DNA of 64,000 bases from Pseudomonadota bacterium (GTDB taxonomy: Bacteria > Pseudomonadota > Alphaproteobacteria > Rhodospirillales > Magnetospirillaceae): assembly GCA_023458315.1 (NCBI GenBank), contig JAEXAH010000016.1, forward strand, positions 32,844 to 96,843, given 5' to 3'. The notes below the pieces were generated by a model. The model searched no databases. It was not told where the DNA came from and worked only from the letters and a program-made list of their open reading frames with translations. Below, in pieces: positions 23,994 through 32,887 of the stretch (positions within the stretch are counted from its first letter, which is position 1; every line of letters begins with the position of its first letter). The position numbers and the translations under genes are program-made.

Positions 23994-24283
23994 TGGGCCA
24001 CAAGCACGATTGCCAGAACGGGCACAGCCACGAACACCGGCACGACCACACCCACGACCACACCCACGTCCACACCCACGAACACGCCCACGGCGACAGC
24101 GTGCACAGCCACGCCCACGCCCACACCCACGCCCACGAACACCTGCACCAGCACCGCCATCCCCACGCCCATGGCGAGGACGAAGGCCACGGCCACAGCC
24201 ACGACGACGCCAAGCACGCCTGGAAACCGCACGAACATCAGCACGACCCCCAGGCGTTGGGCGATCACGACCATACGCATTGA
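23993..24283 (+). CDS. Histidine-rich small protein, likely nickel chaperone or store
   Basis: This 96-residue soluble protein contains 36 histidines by my count, mostly as H-x repeats (HEHRHDHTHDHTHVHTHEH and similar), with acidic spacers and a single Cys near the start (KHDCQNG). It has no signal peptide and no recognisable fold. GGAGGAAGG precedes the ATG, whose A is the last base of the NikO stop (TGATG), so it is translated as part of the transport operon. A cytoplasmic nickel buffer, like Hpn or the His-rich tails of HypB and UreE, is the natural inference. It is not a known ECF subunit. Confidence 0.85.
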   Translation: MGHKHDCQNGHSHEHRHDHTHDHTHVHTHEHAHGDSVHSHAHAHTHAHEHLHQHRHPHAHGEDEGHGHSHDDAKHAWKPHEHQHDPQALGDHDHTH

Positions 24284-24368
24284 GGGGGTATTCAACCTCG
24301 GCGCTTTCGCCGACCTGGACGAAAGGTTAAGCTTTATCCCGACGCCGCGCGCTGCCCAAGGATAAGGC

Positions 24369-27152
24369 ATGAGAGTTTTCCGGCCCTGGACAATTGCCAT
24401 GCTGGTCGCCGCGCTGGCCGTCTCGGCATTGGCGCTGGTCGAGCGGCTGGAATGGGCGCGCCATGAACAGAACGCCCGGCTGGAGACGCTGAACCGTCTG
24501 TCCACCCTGCGGGCGCGGCTGGAAGGCGAGATGAACGGCAGCCTGCTGCTGACCCGTGGCCTGGCGGCGGTGATCGCCGCCAACCTGGACATCAGCCAGC
24601 CGCAATTCGAGGCCATCGCCCGCGAGATCCTGGGGCAGAAACGCCACATCCGCAACGTCACCCTGGTGCGCGGCACCACCATCACCTACGTCTATCCCCT
24701 GGCCGACAACGCCGCCGCCCTGGGCCGCGACCTGCGCGACCTGCCCAGCCAATGGCCCGCCGTCGCCCGCATGTTCGACACCCGCCAGCCGGTGCTGGCC
24801 GGACCGGTGCCGCTGGTCCAGGGGGGAATCGCCATCATCGGCCGCATGCCCATCTTCGCCTCGGGCAACGGCCTGCCGGGCAGCGGCCCGCCCTGGGGGC
24901 TGGTGGCTATCCCCATCGAACTGGACAGCCTGCTGGACGCCACCGGCGTCACCGATCCCGATCTGGGCCTGGATCTGGCCATCCGGGGCAGCGACGGGCT
25001 GGGCGAACAGGGCGGGGTGTTCCACGGCGACGCCACCATCTTCGGCCGTGACCCGGTGCTGCTGGACGTCATGCTGCCGGGCGGCCGCTGGCAACTGGCG
25101 GCGCTGCCCCTGGGCGGCTGGATGTCGGAACGGCCGGTGACGGTGACGTTGCTGCGCGGCCTGGGCGGCGCGCTGGCGGTGCTGCTGACCGGGTTCTCGT
25201 GGTTCTGGGTGCGCCGCATCGGCGAACGGCACGAAGCGCAGCGCCGTCTGGCGCTGTCCGAGGCCCGGCTGTCGGGCATCCTGGCGGCGGCGCCGTTCCC
25301 GCTGGCGGTGCTGGACCGCCGCGACGGAAGGGTGCTGTACGCCAACCAGCGGGCCGGACGGCTGTTGGGCCTGTCGGTCGAGGCCCTGACCGGCAACCGC
25401 CTGCCGCCGGGCACGGTGCCGCCGCGCGAACGCCACCGCCTGATGCGCTGGCTGGCCGAACGCGGCTATGTGGACGACGTGGAGATCCGCCTGCGCACCG
25501 CCGACGGCCGCGCCTTCTGGGCGCTGGTGTCCATGATGCCGTTCGAGCAGGACGGCCCCGCCGTGCTGGTGGCGTGCAACGACATCTCGGCGCGCAAGGC
25601 GGCGGAAAACGCCTTGCAGGACCAGTTGGCGCTGCACCAGACGGTGATCGACACCATCCCCAATCCCATTTTCTACCGCGACACCCAAGGCCGTTACCTG
25701 GGCTGCAACCGCGCCTTCATGGAAATGGCGGGGCTGCCGCGCGACCGCATCATCGGCAACACCCTGGCGGCCATCGGCGCCGACGAGGAACTGACTGCCG
25801 AGGCCAATCATTCCGACGCCCTGCTGGCGTCGGGGGCGCGGCGGCTGGACGTTTATGAAACCACGGTGCGCCATCCGGCGGGCTGGTCGATCCGCGCGCT
25901 GATTCACAAGGCGGCGTTCCGCAATTCCGAGGGCCGGGTGGTGGGGGTGGTCGGCTGCGCCACCGACATTTCCGACCGCATCGCCTTTGAAGAGGAACTG
26001 ACCCGCGCCCGCGATCAGGCCGAGGCGGCGAACCGCGCCAAATCCGAATTCCTGGCGGTGATCAGCCACGAAATCCGCACGCCCATGAACGGCATCCTGG
26101 GCATGGCGCACCTGTTGCTGAACACCGCCCTGAACCCGACCCAGCACGATTACGCCGCCACCATCCAATCCTCGGGCGAGGCGCTGCTGACCATCCTGAA
26201 CGACATCCTGGAATTCTCGCGGCTGGAATCGGGGCGGACCCGGGTCGAGCAACAGGATTTCGCCCTGCGCGACGCCCTGGACGGCGTGGTGGCGCTGATG
26301 ATCCCGCGCGCCCGCGACAAGGACATCGCCCTGAATCTGGACGTGGCCGCCGACGTGCCCGACCGGCTGGCGGGCGACGCGGCGCGGCTGCGTCAGGTGC
26401 TGCTCAATCTGGTGGGCAACGCCGTCAAGTTCACCGAACGGGGCGGCGTCGCCGTCTCGGTCTTCCTGCTGGGGCGCAAGGACGGCAAATACCTGCTGCG
26501 CTTCGACGTGCGCGACACCGGCATCGGCATCCCGGCCGAGGCGCGGTCGCATCTGTTCACTTCGTTCACCCAGGCGGATTCGTCCATCTCGCGCCGCTTC
26601 GGCGGCACCGGACTGGGGCTGGCCATCTCGAAACGGCTGGTGGAACTGATGGATGGCGAGATCGGCGTCGACAGCGAACCGGGACGCGGCTCGCGCTTCT
26701 GGTTCACCCTGCCCTTCGCCGACGCCGACGCAGCGCCCGCGACGGCGGCCGCCGCGCCGGACATCGCGGCGCGGTCGCTGGCGGTGCTGCTGGCCGAGGA
26801 CAACCCGGTCAACCGCACCGTGGCCGAACGCATCCTGACCGCCGCCGGACACCGGGTGACGGCGGTCTGCGACGGCGCCGCCGCGGTCGAGGCGTTGCGC
26901 GACGGCGCCTTCGATCTGGTGCTGATGGACGTGCACATGCCCGGCATGGACGGGTTCGAGGCGACCCGCCGCATCCGCGCCCTGCCCGGCGCCGCCGCCC
27001 GCATCCCCATCTTCGCCCTGACCGCCAACGTGCTGGCCGGGGACGAGGAACGCTGCGTCCGGGCGGGCATGGACGGCTATCTGCCCAAGCCGTTCCGCCC
27101 CTCGGACCTGCTGGCGCTGCTGGCCCGCCACGGGGAAAGCGTGCGGGCCTGA
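24369..27152 (+). CDS. Hybrid sensor histidine kinase with two PAS domains
   Basis: This is a membrane sensor of 927 residues. A first transmembrane helix (about 9-26) and a second (about 265-285) enclose a periplasmic CHASE-like domain (GSLLLTRGLAAVIAAN..ISQPQFEAIAREIL). Two PAS domains follow (about 300-415 and 425-540). Next come HisKA with phospho-acceptor His567 (AVISHEIRTPMNG), the HATPase boxes NLVGNAVKFTE, DTGIGIP and GGTGLGLAISKRL, and a receiver domain with Asp854 (LVLMDVHMPGMDG). It needs a separate phosphotransfer protein, which is not adjacent. The ligand is unknown. Confidence 0.94.
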   Translation: MRVFRPWTIAMLVAALAVSALALVERLEWARHEQNARLETLNRLSTLRARLEGEMNGSLLLTRGLAAVIAANLDISQPQFEAIAREILGQKRHIRNVTLVRGTTITYVYPLADNAAALGRDLRDLPSQWPAVARMFDTRQPVLAGPVPLVQGGIAIIGRMPIFASGNGLPGSGPPWGLVAIPIELDSLLDATGVTDPDLGLDLAIRGSDGLGEQGGVFHGDATIFGRDPVLLDVMLPGGRWQLAALPLGGWMSERPVTVTLLRGLGGALAVLLTGFSWFWVRRIGERHEAQRRLALSEARLSGILAAAPFPLAVLDRRDGRVLYANQRAGRLLGLSVEALTGNRLPPGTVPPRERHRLMRWLAERGYVDDVEIRLRTADGRAFWALVSMMPFEQDGPAVLVACNDISARKAAENALQDQLALHQTVIDTIPNPIFYRDTQGRYLGCNRAFMEMAGLPRDRIIGNTLAAIGADEELTAEANHSDALLASGARRLDVYETTVRHPAGWSIRALIHKAAFRNSEGRVVGVVGCATDISDRIAFEEELTRARDQAEAANRAKSEFLAVISHEIRTPMNGILGMAHLLLNTALNPTQHDYAATIQSSGEALLTILNDILEFSRLESGRTRVEQQDFALRDALDGVVALMIPRARDKDIALNLDVAADVPDRLAGDAARLRQVLLNLVGNAVKFTERGGVAVSVFLLGRKDGKYLLRFDVRDTGIGIPAEARSHLFTSFTQADSSISRRFGGTGLGLAISKRLVELMDGEIGVDSEPGRGSRFWFTLPFADADAAPATAAAAPDIAARSLAVLLAEDNPVNRTVAERILTAAGHRVTAVCDGAAAVEALRDGAFDLVLMDVHMPGMDGFEATRRIRALPGAAARIPIFALTANVLAGDEERCVRAGMDGYLPKPFRPSDLLALLARHGESVRA

Positions 27153-27153
27153 G

Positions 27154-27184
27154 CGCTTCCGCCCCAGGGTGGAAGCGGTTTTTT
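27154..27184 (+). terminator. Rho-independent terminator after the hybrid kinase
   Basis: CGCTTCCGCCC and GGGTGGAAGCG pair over 11 bases (one G-T wobble) around a two-base loop and are followed by GGTTTTTT. It begins two bases after the kinase stop codon, so kinase and chemoreceptor are probably transcribed separately. Confidence 0.85.
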
Positions 27185-27271
27185 ACATTCCATACATGTC
27201 CCCCGCATATCCCGGACACATACCAATGTTATAACAAGGATAGAGTATCCATATTTCGCGGGGGACTTGCC

Positions 27272-28963
27272 ATGCTGCGCCTGCTGGACAATCTGAAGAT
27301 CGCCCGCAAGCTGGCGGTCGCCTTCGCCGCCCTGCTGTTCCTGACCCTGGCCCTGGCCGGAATCGCCCTCAGCGGCGTGCGCAGCGTCAACGATGCCGGA
27401 GACGACATCGTCGAGAACTGGTTGCCCAGCACGCAAAAGGCCGGTGAAATCGCCCTGCTGCTGTCGGAACACCGCCGCAACGTGCTGGCGCATCTGCTCA
27501 GCACCACCGATCAGGACATGGCGCAATACGAAAAGGTCATCGCCCAGTTGAACGCCCAATTCGGCGCGGCCCTGGCCGATTACGAGCGCATGATCGTGCT
27601 GCCCGAGGAACGCCGCCTGCATTCCGAGATCACCCAGGCACTCACGGTCTACACCAGCGGATCGGCCCAGGCCCTGGCCCTGTCACGGCAACATCTCAAC
27701 GAACAGGCCCGAACCCTGTTGATGGGGGAAAGCCGCACCGCCTTCTACACGGTCAAGGAAGACGCCGCCAAGCTGGTGCGGCTGAATGCCGACGAGGCGG
27801 CGCGGCTGGCCCATGAAAACAACGCGCTCTATGATTCCGTCCTGTGGCAGATCACCGCCATCGCTGCCCTGGCGACCGCGCTGACCGGCGCCTTCCTGCT
27901 ACTGCTGCAACGGGCCATCGCCCGCCCCATCGTCGATATTTCCGGCGCCATGGGCACCCTGGCGCACGGCGACACCGGCGTCGCCATCCCCGGAACCGGG
28001 CGCGGCGACGAAGTGGGCGGCATGGCCAACGCCGTGCAGGTGTTCAAGGACAACATGATCCGCGCGGCATCCCTGGAGGCCGAGCAGGCCCAGGCCCGCG
28101 TCGCCCGGGAAAAGCGCGGCCAGGAAATCGACCGTCTGACCGGCGACTTCCAGAATTCCGTGACCGAATTGTTGCAGGCCATCACCGCCGCCGCCGCCCA
28201 GATGGAAAACACCGCGCAAGGCATGTCGGCCACCGCCGAACAGACCAATCATCAGGCCATGACCGTGGCCTCGGCCACCGAACAGGCCAGCGCCAACGTG
28301 CAGACCGTCGCCACCGCCGCCGAGGAATTGTCGTCGTCCATCGCCGAGATCGGCCGCCAGGTGGAACAATCGTCGCGCATCGCCAGCACCACCGCCGACG
28401 AGGCGCGGACCACCGACGCCACCGTCAAATCGCTGGCCGAGGCGTCGAACCGCATCGGCGAGGTGGTGGGGCTGATCAACGACATCGCCAGCCAGACCAA
28501 TTTGCTGGCGCTGAACGCCACCATCGAGGCGGCACGGGCCGGAGAGGCGGGCAAGGGCTTCGCCGTGGTGGCGGGCGAGGTCAAGTCGCTGGCCAACCAG
28601 ACCGCGCGGGCCACCGAGGAAATCAGCCAGCAGATCGGCGCCGTCCAGGGCGCCACCCAGCAGGCGGTGACGGCCATCGGCCGCATCGTCGCCCGGGTCG
28701 AGGAAATGACCAATATCGCCGCCGGTATCGCCAGCGCCGTCGAGGAACAATCGGCCGCCACCAACGAAATCGCCCGCAACGTCCAACAGGCGGCGGCGGG
28801 CACCCAGGAAGTGGCCAACGCCATCACCGGCGTCACCCAGGCCGCCAGTGAAACCGGCCAGGCCGCCGGTCAGGTGCTGGATGCCGCCAAGTCGCTGAAC
28901 ACCCAGGCCGACGGATTGCGCGCCCGCATCACCGGCTTCCTGACCGGCGTCCGCGCCGCCTAG
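27272..28963 (+). CDS. Methyl-accepting chemotaxis protein
   Basis: This chemoreceptor of 563 residues has a first transmembrane helix at about 14-33, a periplasmic four-helix-bundle sensor (SVNDAGDDIVENWLPSTQKA..) to about 187, a second helix at about 188-210, a HAMP domain, and a long signalling coiled coil. The hairpin tip that contacts CheA/CheW is present (GLINDIASQTNLLALNATIE followed by AARAGEAGKGFAVVA). There is no C-terminal pentapeptide for CheR tethering. Its last 35 bases overlap the convergent small gene at 28929. The ligand is unknown. Confidence 0.95.
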   Translation: MLRLLDNLKIARKLAVAFAALLFLTLALAGIALSGVRSVNDAGDDIVENWLPSTQKAGEIALLLSEHRRNVLAHLLSTTDQDMAQYEKVIAQLNAQFGAALADYERMIVLPEERRLHSEITQALTVYTSGSAQALALSRQHLNEQARTLLMGESRTAFYTVKEDAAKLVRLNADEAARLAHENNALYDSVLWQITAIAALATALTGAFLLLLQRAIARPIVDISGAMGTLAHGDTGVAIPGTGRGDEVGGMANAVQVFKDNMIRAASLEAEQAQARVAREKRGQEIDRLTGDFQNSVTELLQAITAAAAQMENTAQGMSATAEQTNHQAMTVASATEQASANVQTVATAAEELSSSIAEIGRQVEQSSRIASTTADEARTTDATVKSLAEASNRIGEVVGLINDIASQTNLLALNATIEAARAGEAGKGFAVVAGEVKSLANQTARATEEISQQIGAVQGATQQAVTAIGRIVARVEEMTNIAAGIASAVEEQSAATNEIARNVQQAAAGTQEVANAITGVTQAASETGQAAGQVLDAAKSLNTQADGLRARITGFLTGVRAA

Positions 28964-29294
28964 ACCGCAGCACCATCCCGCCGGACACGGCACAAAGAAC
29001 AGCCGAAACGCCGCCCAGCCCCCAGATCAGCCGATCCTGGCGGGCGAGGCGGCGGTCCTGTTCCGCCAGCTTTTGCTCCAGCCGCGCCTGCTGATCCTGC
29101 ATGAAGGTTTCCAGGGTCAGGCGGTTGCGTTCCGCCTCGCCCTCCAGGTCGGCACGCAATTGTTCCGCCTCTTGCCGGGCGAAATCGTCCGCCATCGCCG
29201 GGACGGCGCGCAGTGCCATCACCGCCGGGACGGCGAGCAGTGCCATCACCGCCGGAACGGCGACCCGTGCCGCAACCATCCACCACCACCGCAT
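28929..29294 (-). CDS. Small exported coiled-coil protein with tandem repeats in its signal region
   Basis: I do not recognise this 121-residue protein. It has a hydrophobic N-terminal region (MRWWWMVAARVAVPAVMALL), a charged coiled coil (FARQEAEQLRADLEGEAERN..QQARLEQKLAEQDRRLARQ, about 36-80), a second hydrophobic segment (IWGLGGVSAVLCAVSGGMVL) and a basic end. It would be anchored in the membrane. The N-terminal part contains a nonapeptide repeated about two and a half times (AVPAVMALL, AVPAVMALR, AVPAM), from a 27-base DNA repeat. It overlaps the chemoreceptor 3' end by 35 bases. Codon use and domain order suggest a real gene. Confidence 0.65.
   Translation of the reverse strand: MRWWWMVAARVAVPAVMALLAVPAVMALRAVPAMADDFARQEAEQLRADLEGEAERNRLTLETFMQDQQARLEQKLAEQDRRLARQDRLIWGLGGVSAVLCAVSGGMVLRSRRRGRRSGSR
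29197..29262. repeat. 27-bp tandem repeat, about 2.5 copies
   Basis: Units at 29197-29223 and 29224-29250 differ at one base (CGGCGCGCAG versus CGGCGAGCAG), and a third partial unit follows to about 29262. It lies inside the signal-peptide coding part of the minus-strand gene at 28929-29294. Because the length is 27 bases, unit gain or loss would keep the frame. Confidence 0.85.
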
Positions 29295-29356
29295 GTCGCC
29301 ATCCCGCCAACTCTCCCGTTGCGCGATGTTAGACCGGGGGCGAATTGAATACAATC

Positions 29357-30394
29357 CTAGGCGGCGCGCAGGCGGTCCGTGGGAAACGGTTTGAGGTTGT
29401 CCAGGAATTGCCGGGTGCAGGCCGCCCACGAAAAGGTCAGGGCGTGGGCCCGCGCCATTTCGGCCGGGATGTCCAGCGCCGCCAGGGCGGCGGCGCGCAG
29501 GTCGTCGGACAACATTCCGGCGGCCGAGCCGCCGACCACGTCCAGCGGCCCCGGCACCGGATAGGCCGCCACCGGCAGGCCCGAGGCCAGCGCCTCCAGC
29601 AGCACCAGCCCGAAAGTGTCGGTGCGCGACGGAAAGACGAAGCAATCGGCGGCGGCGTAATGCACCGCCAGATCCTCGGCGAATTTGGCGCCGACGAAAC
29701 GCACCCCGGCATGGCGGCGGCGCAGGTCTTCCAGCAGCGGGCCGTCGCCCACCACCACCTTCGACCCCGGCAGGTCCAGGTCCAGAAACGCCTGGATGTT
29801 CTTTTCCACCGCCACCCGGCCCACATACAGGAACACCGGGCGCGGCAGGTCGGCGAACGGCCCGGCCTCGCCCTTGGCCTCGGGGCGGGGGCGGAACAGT
29901 TCGGTGTCGACGCCGCGCGACCACCGCCCGATATTGCCGAAGCCGCGCCGGACCAGTTCGTCCTCGATGCCCTGGGTCGCCACCATCACCCGCGACGATT
30001 TGCCGTGAAAGCGTCGCATCACCGCGTAGGACAAGGGCAGCGGCACCCGGAAGCGCGCCTGGATGTATTCCGGAAACTTGGTGTGGTAGGCGGTGGTGAA
30101 CGGCACCCGCCGCCGCAGGCAATAGCGCCGCGCCGCCCAGCCCAGGGGGCCTTCGGTGGCGATGTGGATGGCGCAGGGCTGCGCCGCCTCGATCATCCGC
30201 GCCAGGGCGCGGCCGGGCCGCAACGCCAGCCGGATTTCCGGATAGGTCGGACAGGGGATGGAGCGGAAACGGTCGGGGGTGATCATCACCACCTCGTGGC
30301 CGCTGTTCTCCAGTTCGTGTCTTAGTGTGTCGAGCGTGCGAACCACGCCGTTGACCTGAGGAAACCAGGCATCCGAAACAACGAGTATGCGCAT
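29357..30394 (-). CDS. GT4-family glycosyltransferase (group 1)
   Basis: The 345-residue GT-B enzyme starts MRILVVSDAWFPQVNGVVRT, the usual N terminus of mannosyl- or glucosyl-transferases acting on lipids. The nucleotide-sugar part has VGRVAVEKNIQAFL, VVGDGPLLEDL and the E-x7-E-type FPSRTDTFGLVLLEALA. It most resembles proteins annotated as alpha-mannosyltransferase next to LpxH-like phosphoesterases. The ATG at 30392-30394 lies 73 bases inside the 3' end of that phosphoesterase gene, so the two are co-transcribed and probably coupled. The acceptor (a phosphatidylinositol- or diacylglycerol-type lipid) is a guess. Confidence 0.9.
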   Translation of the reverse strand: MRILVVSDAWFPQVNGVVRTLDTLRHELENSGHEVVMITPDRFRSIPCPTYPEIRLALRPGRALARMIEAAQPCAIHIATEGPLGWAARRYCLRRRVPFTTAYHTKFPEYIQARFRVPLPLSYAVMRRFHGKSSRVMVATQGIEDELVRRGFGNIGRWSRGVDTELFRPRPEAKGEAGPFADLPRPVFLYVGRVAVEKNIQAFLDLDLPGSKVVVGDGPLLEDLRRRHAGVRFVGAKFAEDLAVHYAAADCFVFPSRTDTFGLVLLEALASGLPVAAYPVPGPLDVVGGSAAGMLSDDLRAAALAALDIPAEMARAHALTFSWAACTRQFLDNLKPFPTDRLRAA

Positions 30395-31212
30395 TCCCGT
30401 TCCTTGTCGGCCGAGGGAGTGTCGGGGGATGGCAGGGCGGCGGCCGGGCTCTGCATGACGTGGTCCAGCCAACGCAGCACCTCGAGCGCGCCATCGGCGG
30501 TTTCGACCAGGGCGGTGCAGCTTTCCACCCAATCGCCGTCATTGGCGTACAGCACGCCGTCCACGTCGCGGATTTCCGCATGGTGGATGTGGCCGCACAC
30601 CACGCCATCCACACCGCGCCGCCGCGCCTCGTCCGCCACCGTCTGCTCGTAATCGTCGATGAACTGGACGGCGTTCTTGACCTTGTGCTTCAGATAGGCC
30701 GACAGCGACCAATAGGGCAGCCCCATGCGCCGCCGCGCCACGTTCAGCCAATGATTCAGCGACAGCGCCAGGGTATAGGCGCCGTCGCCCAGATGGGCCA
30801 GCCACTTGGCGTATTTCACCACGCCGTCGAAACTGTCGCCGTGCAGCACCAGCAGGCGACGGCCGTCCGCCGTCTCGTGCAGCGCCTCGGCCGCCAGTTC
30901 GATCTCGCCGAAATTGTGTTCGGTGTAGTCGCGGGCGAATTCATCGTGGTTGCCGGGGATGAACACCACCCGCGTGCCCTTGCGCGCCTTGCGCAGAATC
31001 TTCTGCACCACGTCGTTGTGGGCCTGCGGCCAGTACCACGACCGGCGCAGCCGCCAGCCGTCGATGATGTCGCCCACCAGATACAACGTGTCGGATTCGG
31101 TGTTCTTCAGGAAATCCAACAGATACTCGGCCTTGCACCCCCGGGTGCCCAGGTGGACATCGGAAATCCAGATGGTGCGGAAGCGTTGGGTGGGGGCGGT
31201 GTCCGCGGTCAT
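30322..31212 (-). CDS. LpxH-like UDP-2,3-diacylglucosamine diphosphatase family protein
   Basis: This calcineurin-type metallophosphoesterase of 296 residues has all five metal motifs: ISDVHLGTRG, LVGDIIDGW, IPGNHDE, LLVLHGDSFDGV and CGHIHHAEI. The central insert with LALSLNHWLNVARRRMGLPYWSLSAYLKHKVKNAV is typical of alphaproteobacterial LpxH-like proteins, whose role may be in lipid A or another phospholipid. The last 25 residues or so extend past the usual domain and overlap the glycosyltransferase gene. ATG at 31212 is chosen over a TTG two codons upstream. Confidence 0.88.
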   Translation of the reverse strand: MTADTAPTQRFRTIWISDVHLGTRGCKAEYLLDFLKNTESDTLYLVGDIIDGWRLRRSWYWPQAHNDVVQKILRKARKGTRVVFIPGNHDEFARDYTEHNFGEIELAAEALHETADGRRLLVLHGDSFDGVVKYAKWLAHLGDGAYTLALSLNHWLNVARRRMGLPYWSLSAYLKHKVKNAVQFIDDYEQTVADEARRRGVDGVVCGHIHHAEIRDVDGVLYANDGDWVESCTALVETADGALEVLRWLDHVMQSPAAALPSPDTPSADKERECAYSLFRMPGFLRSTAWFARSTH

Positions 31213-31386
31213 GGGCAAGCACCCGCATTCAGTAACGGCAAAGGCTCATGCCCGGATTTTTAGTGCGCCTTGCAGGGGCTTGTACATGGCATTTGCTTTA
31301 TCCATGATAGAATTCATGGAATTGACCGGATGCTGTAACAATTATTTCATGCCGCTTTATTCACAGCACCGGCTATACGGTCCTTC

Positions 31387-32331
31387 ATGTTGGCGCAAAG
31401 CACGATCCCCATGGACACACCCCTTCCCGTCATCGCCGCCCGCGCGGACAGCGACCGGCGGGTGCTGGTCATCTACAACCCCACCGCCGGACGGCGCCGG
31501 GGCAAGCGGCTGGCGGCCACGCTGGACCTGCTCAGGGCACGCGGCTGCGTGGTCGAGGAACGGCGCACCACCCAGCGCGGCGACGCCGAGGAATTCGCCC
31601 GCGCCGCCAGTTCCGCCGATTACGACATCATTGTCGCGGCGGGCGGCGACGGCACCGTCAACGAAGTGGTCAACGGCATGATCGGCCGCCCCGACCGGCC
31701 GCGTCTGGCGGTGATCCCGCTGGGCACCGCCAACGTGCTGGCGCTGGAAATCGGCCTGGACCCCAAGGATGCGGGTCAGGTGGCCGACACCATCGCCTTT
31801 GGCGGCAGCTCCACCGTGCATCTGGGCGTCGCCAACGGCCGCCATTTCCTGCTGATGGCCGGGGCCGGGCTGGACGCCCATGTGGTCGAGGGCGTCAACG
31901 TGGCGCTGAAGCGCCATGCGGGCAAGCTGGCCTATGTGGTGGAAAGCGTGCGCCAGGCGTTCGGCTACGACTTTCCCGAACTGAAGATCCGCGCCAACGG
32001 CGTGACCTACGAGGGCCGCATGGCGGTGGCCTGCCGGGGCCGCTTCTACGGCGGCCCCTTCGTCGCCGCCCCCGATGCCCGCCTGGACCGCCCCAAGCTG
32101 GAAGTGTGCATCCTGCCCAAATCCGGCGTCGGCGGCGTGGTCCGCTACGGTCTGGCTCTGCCCATGAACAAGCTGTCGGAACTGCCCGAGGTCCAGGTGG
32201 TGTCCGCCGATTCCATCACCATCCTGGGGCCGCGCGGCGCACCGCTGCAAGGCGACGGCGACATCGTCGCCCGCCTGCCCGCCGAAATCAGCATCGCGGG
32301 CGAAACCATCGAATTGGTGATCCCGGAATAA
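31387..32331 (+). CDS. YegS/DAGK-family lipid kinase
   Basis: This diacylglycerol kinase catalytic-domain protein of 314 residues has VLVIYNPTAGRRRGKRL, the nucleotide-binding IVAAGGDGTVNEVVNGM and AVIPLGTANVLALEIGL, and a C-terminal beta domain ending VIPE. It should phosphorylate a lipid such as diacylglycerol, ceramide or sphingosine analogues. Two starts are possible, 31387 and 31411 (MDTPLP); neither has a strong ribosome site. It is divergent from the LpxH-like/glycosyltransferase pair, which suggests a shared role in membrane lipids, though this is only context. Confidence 0.88.
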   Translation: MLAQSTIPMDTPLPVIAARADSDRRVLVIYNPTAGRRRGKRLAATLDLLRARGCVVEERRTTQRGDAEEFARAASSADYDIIVAAGGDGTVNEVVNGMIGRPDRPRLAVIPLGTANVLALEIGLDPKDAGQVADTIAFGGSSTVHLGVANGRHFLLMAGAGLDAHVVEGVNVALKRHAGKLAYVVESVRQAFGYDFPELKIRANGVTYEGRMAVACRGRFYGGPFVAAPDARLDRPKLEVCILPKSGVGGVVRYGLALPMNKLSELPEVQVVSADSITILGPRGAPLQGDGDIVARLPAEISIAGETIELVIPE

Positions 32332-32344
32332 GGGGCGCTGCCCC

Positions 32345-32875
32345 CTATTCCCCGTATTCCGCCGCGCAGTTCGGCGTCTCGAACACCGTCACCTTGACCA
32401 GCCGCGCGGTGCCGCCGGAACGGGCGCGCACCGGCTGCGCCAGCTTGATGTACCAATGGCGCGCCAGGCATTCGGCGGTGGGCTGGAACGGCACCACCGT
32501 CAGCTTGGTGCCCAGGCGGGTATGGGTGGTGGTGGCCTCGCCGTGTTCGCGCACCTGGGCATCCAGACCGGCCAGCCAGTGTTCCACATCGATCCCCATG
32601 GGGGCGAACATGGTCAGCAGCTCGCGGTCGGCCAGGGCGGCGATGAAGCCGTGGTCGCACGGGGTGTCGATGGCCTTGACCATCTCTTCCTTCAGGAATC
32701 CGAAATCCACCACCATGTCGGTCTGTTCGCCGTGATGGTGCAGGTCCACCGCCTCGCACAGCGCCTCGATGCCGTAACGATGGCCGTGGACGTGACGGCA
32801 TTTGGAGCCGTGGGTCATGATGCGGTGGCCCGCATCGATCTCGATGCGGCGGGAAACGCGATAGGGCGCCGTCAT
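32345..32875 (-). CDS. queD: 6-carboxytetrahydropterin synthase QueD (PTPS family)
   Basis: QueD makes 6-carboxy-5,6,7,8-tetrahydropterin from dihydroneopterin triphosphate, the first step toward queuosine. Zinc ligands His17, His30 and His32 (AGHRIM, HVHGH) and catalytic Cys26 are in place, and DHGF carries the second catalytic His. At 176 residues it is longer than the roughly 120-residue classical QueD; the additional part lies after residue 90 (FAPMGIDVEHWLAGLDAQVR). It follows queE by 12 bases in the same direction. Confidence 0.9.
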   Translation of the reverse strand: MTAPYRVSRRIEIDAGHRIMTHGSKCRHVHGHRYGIEALCEAVDLHHHGEQTDMVVDFGFLKEEMVKAIDTPCDHGFIAALADRELLTMFAPMGIDVEHWLAGLDAQVREHGEATTTHTRLGTKLTVVPFQPTAECLARHWYIKLAQPVRARSGGTARLVKVTVFETPNCAAEYGE

Positions 32876-32887
32876 GGCGAAACAGCC

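Noticed and set aside
24001..24280. CRISPR-like or satellite array in the CAC/CCACGC-rich stretch
   Set aside because: The repeats are codons for His-x in a continuous reading frame with its own ribosome site, and there are no spacers of constant length.
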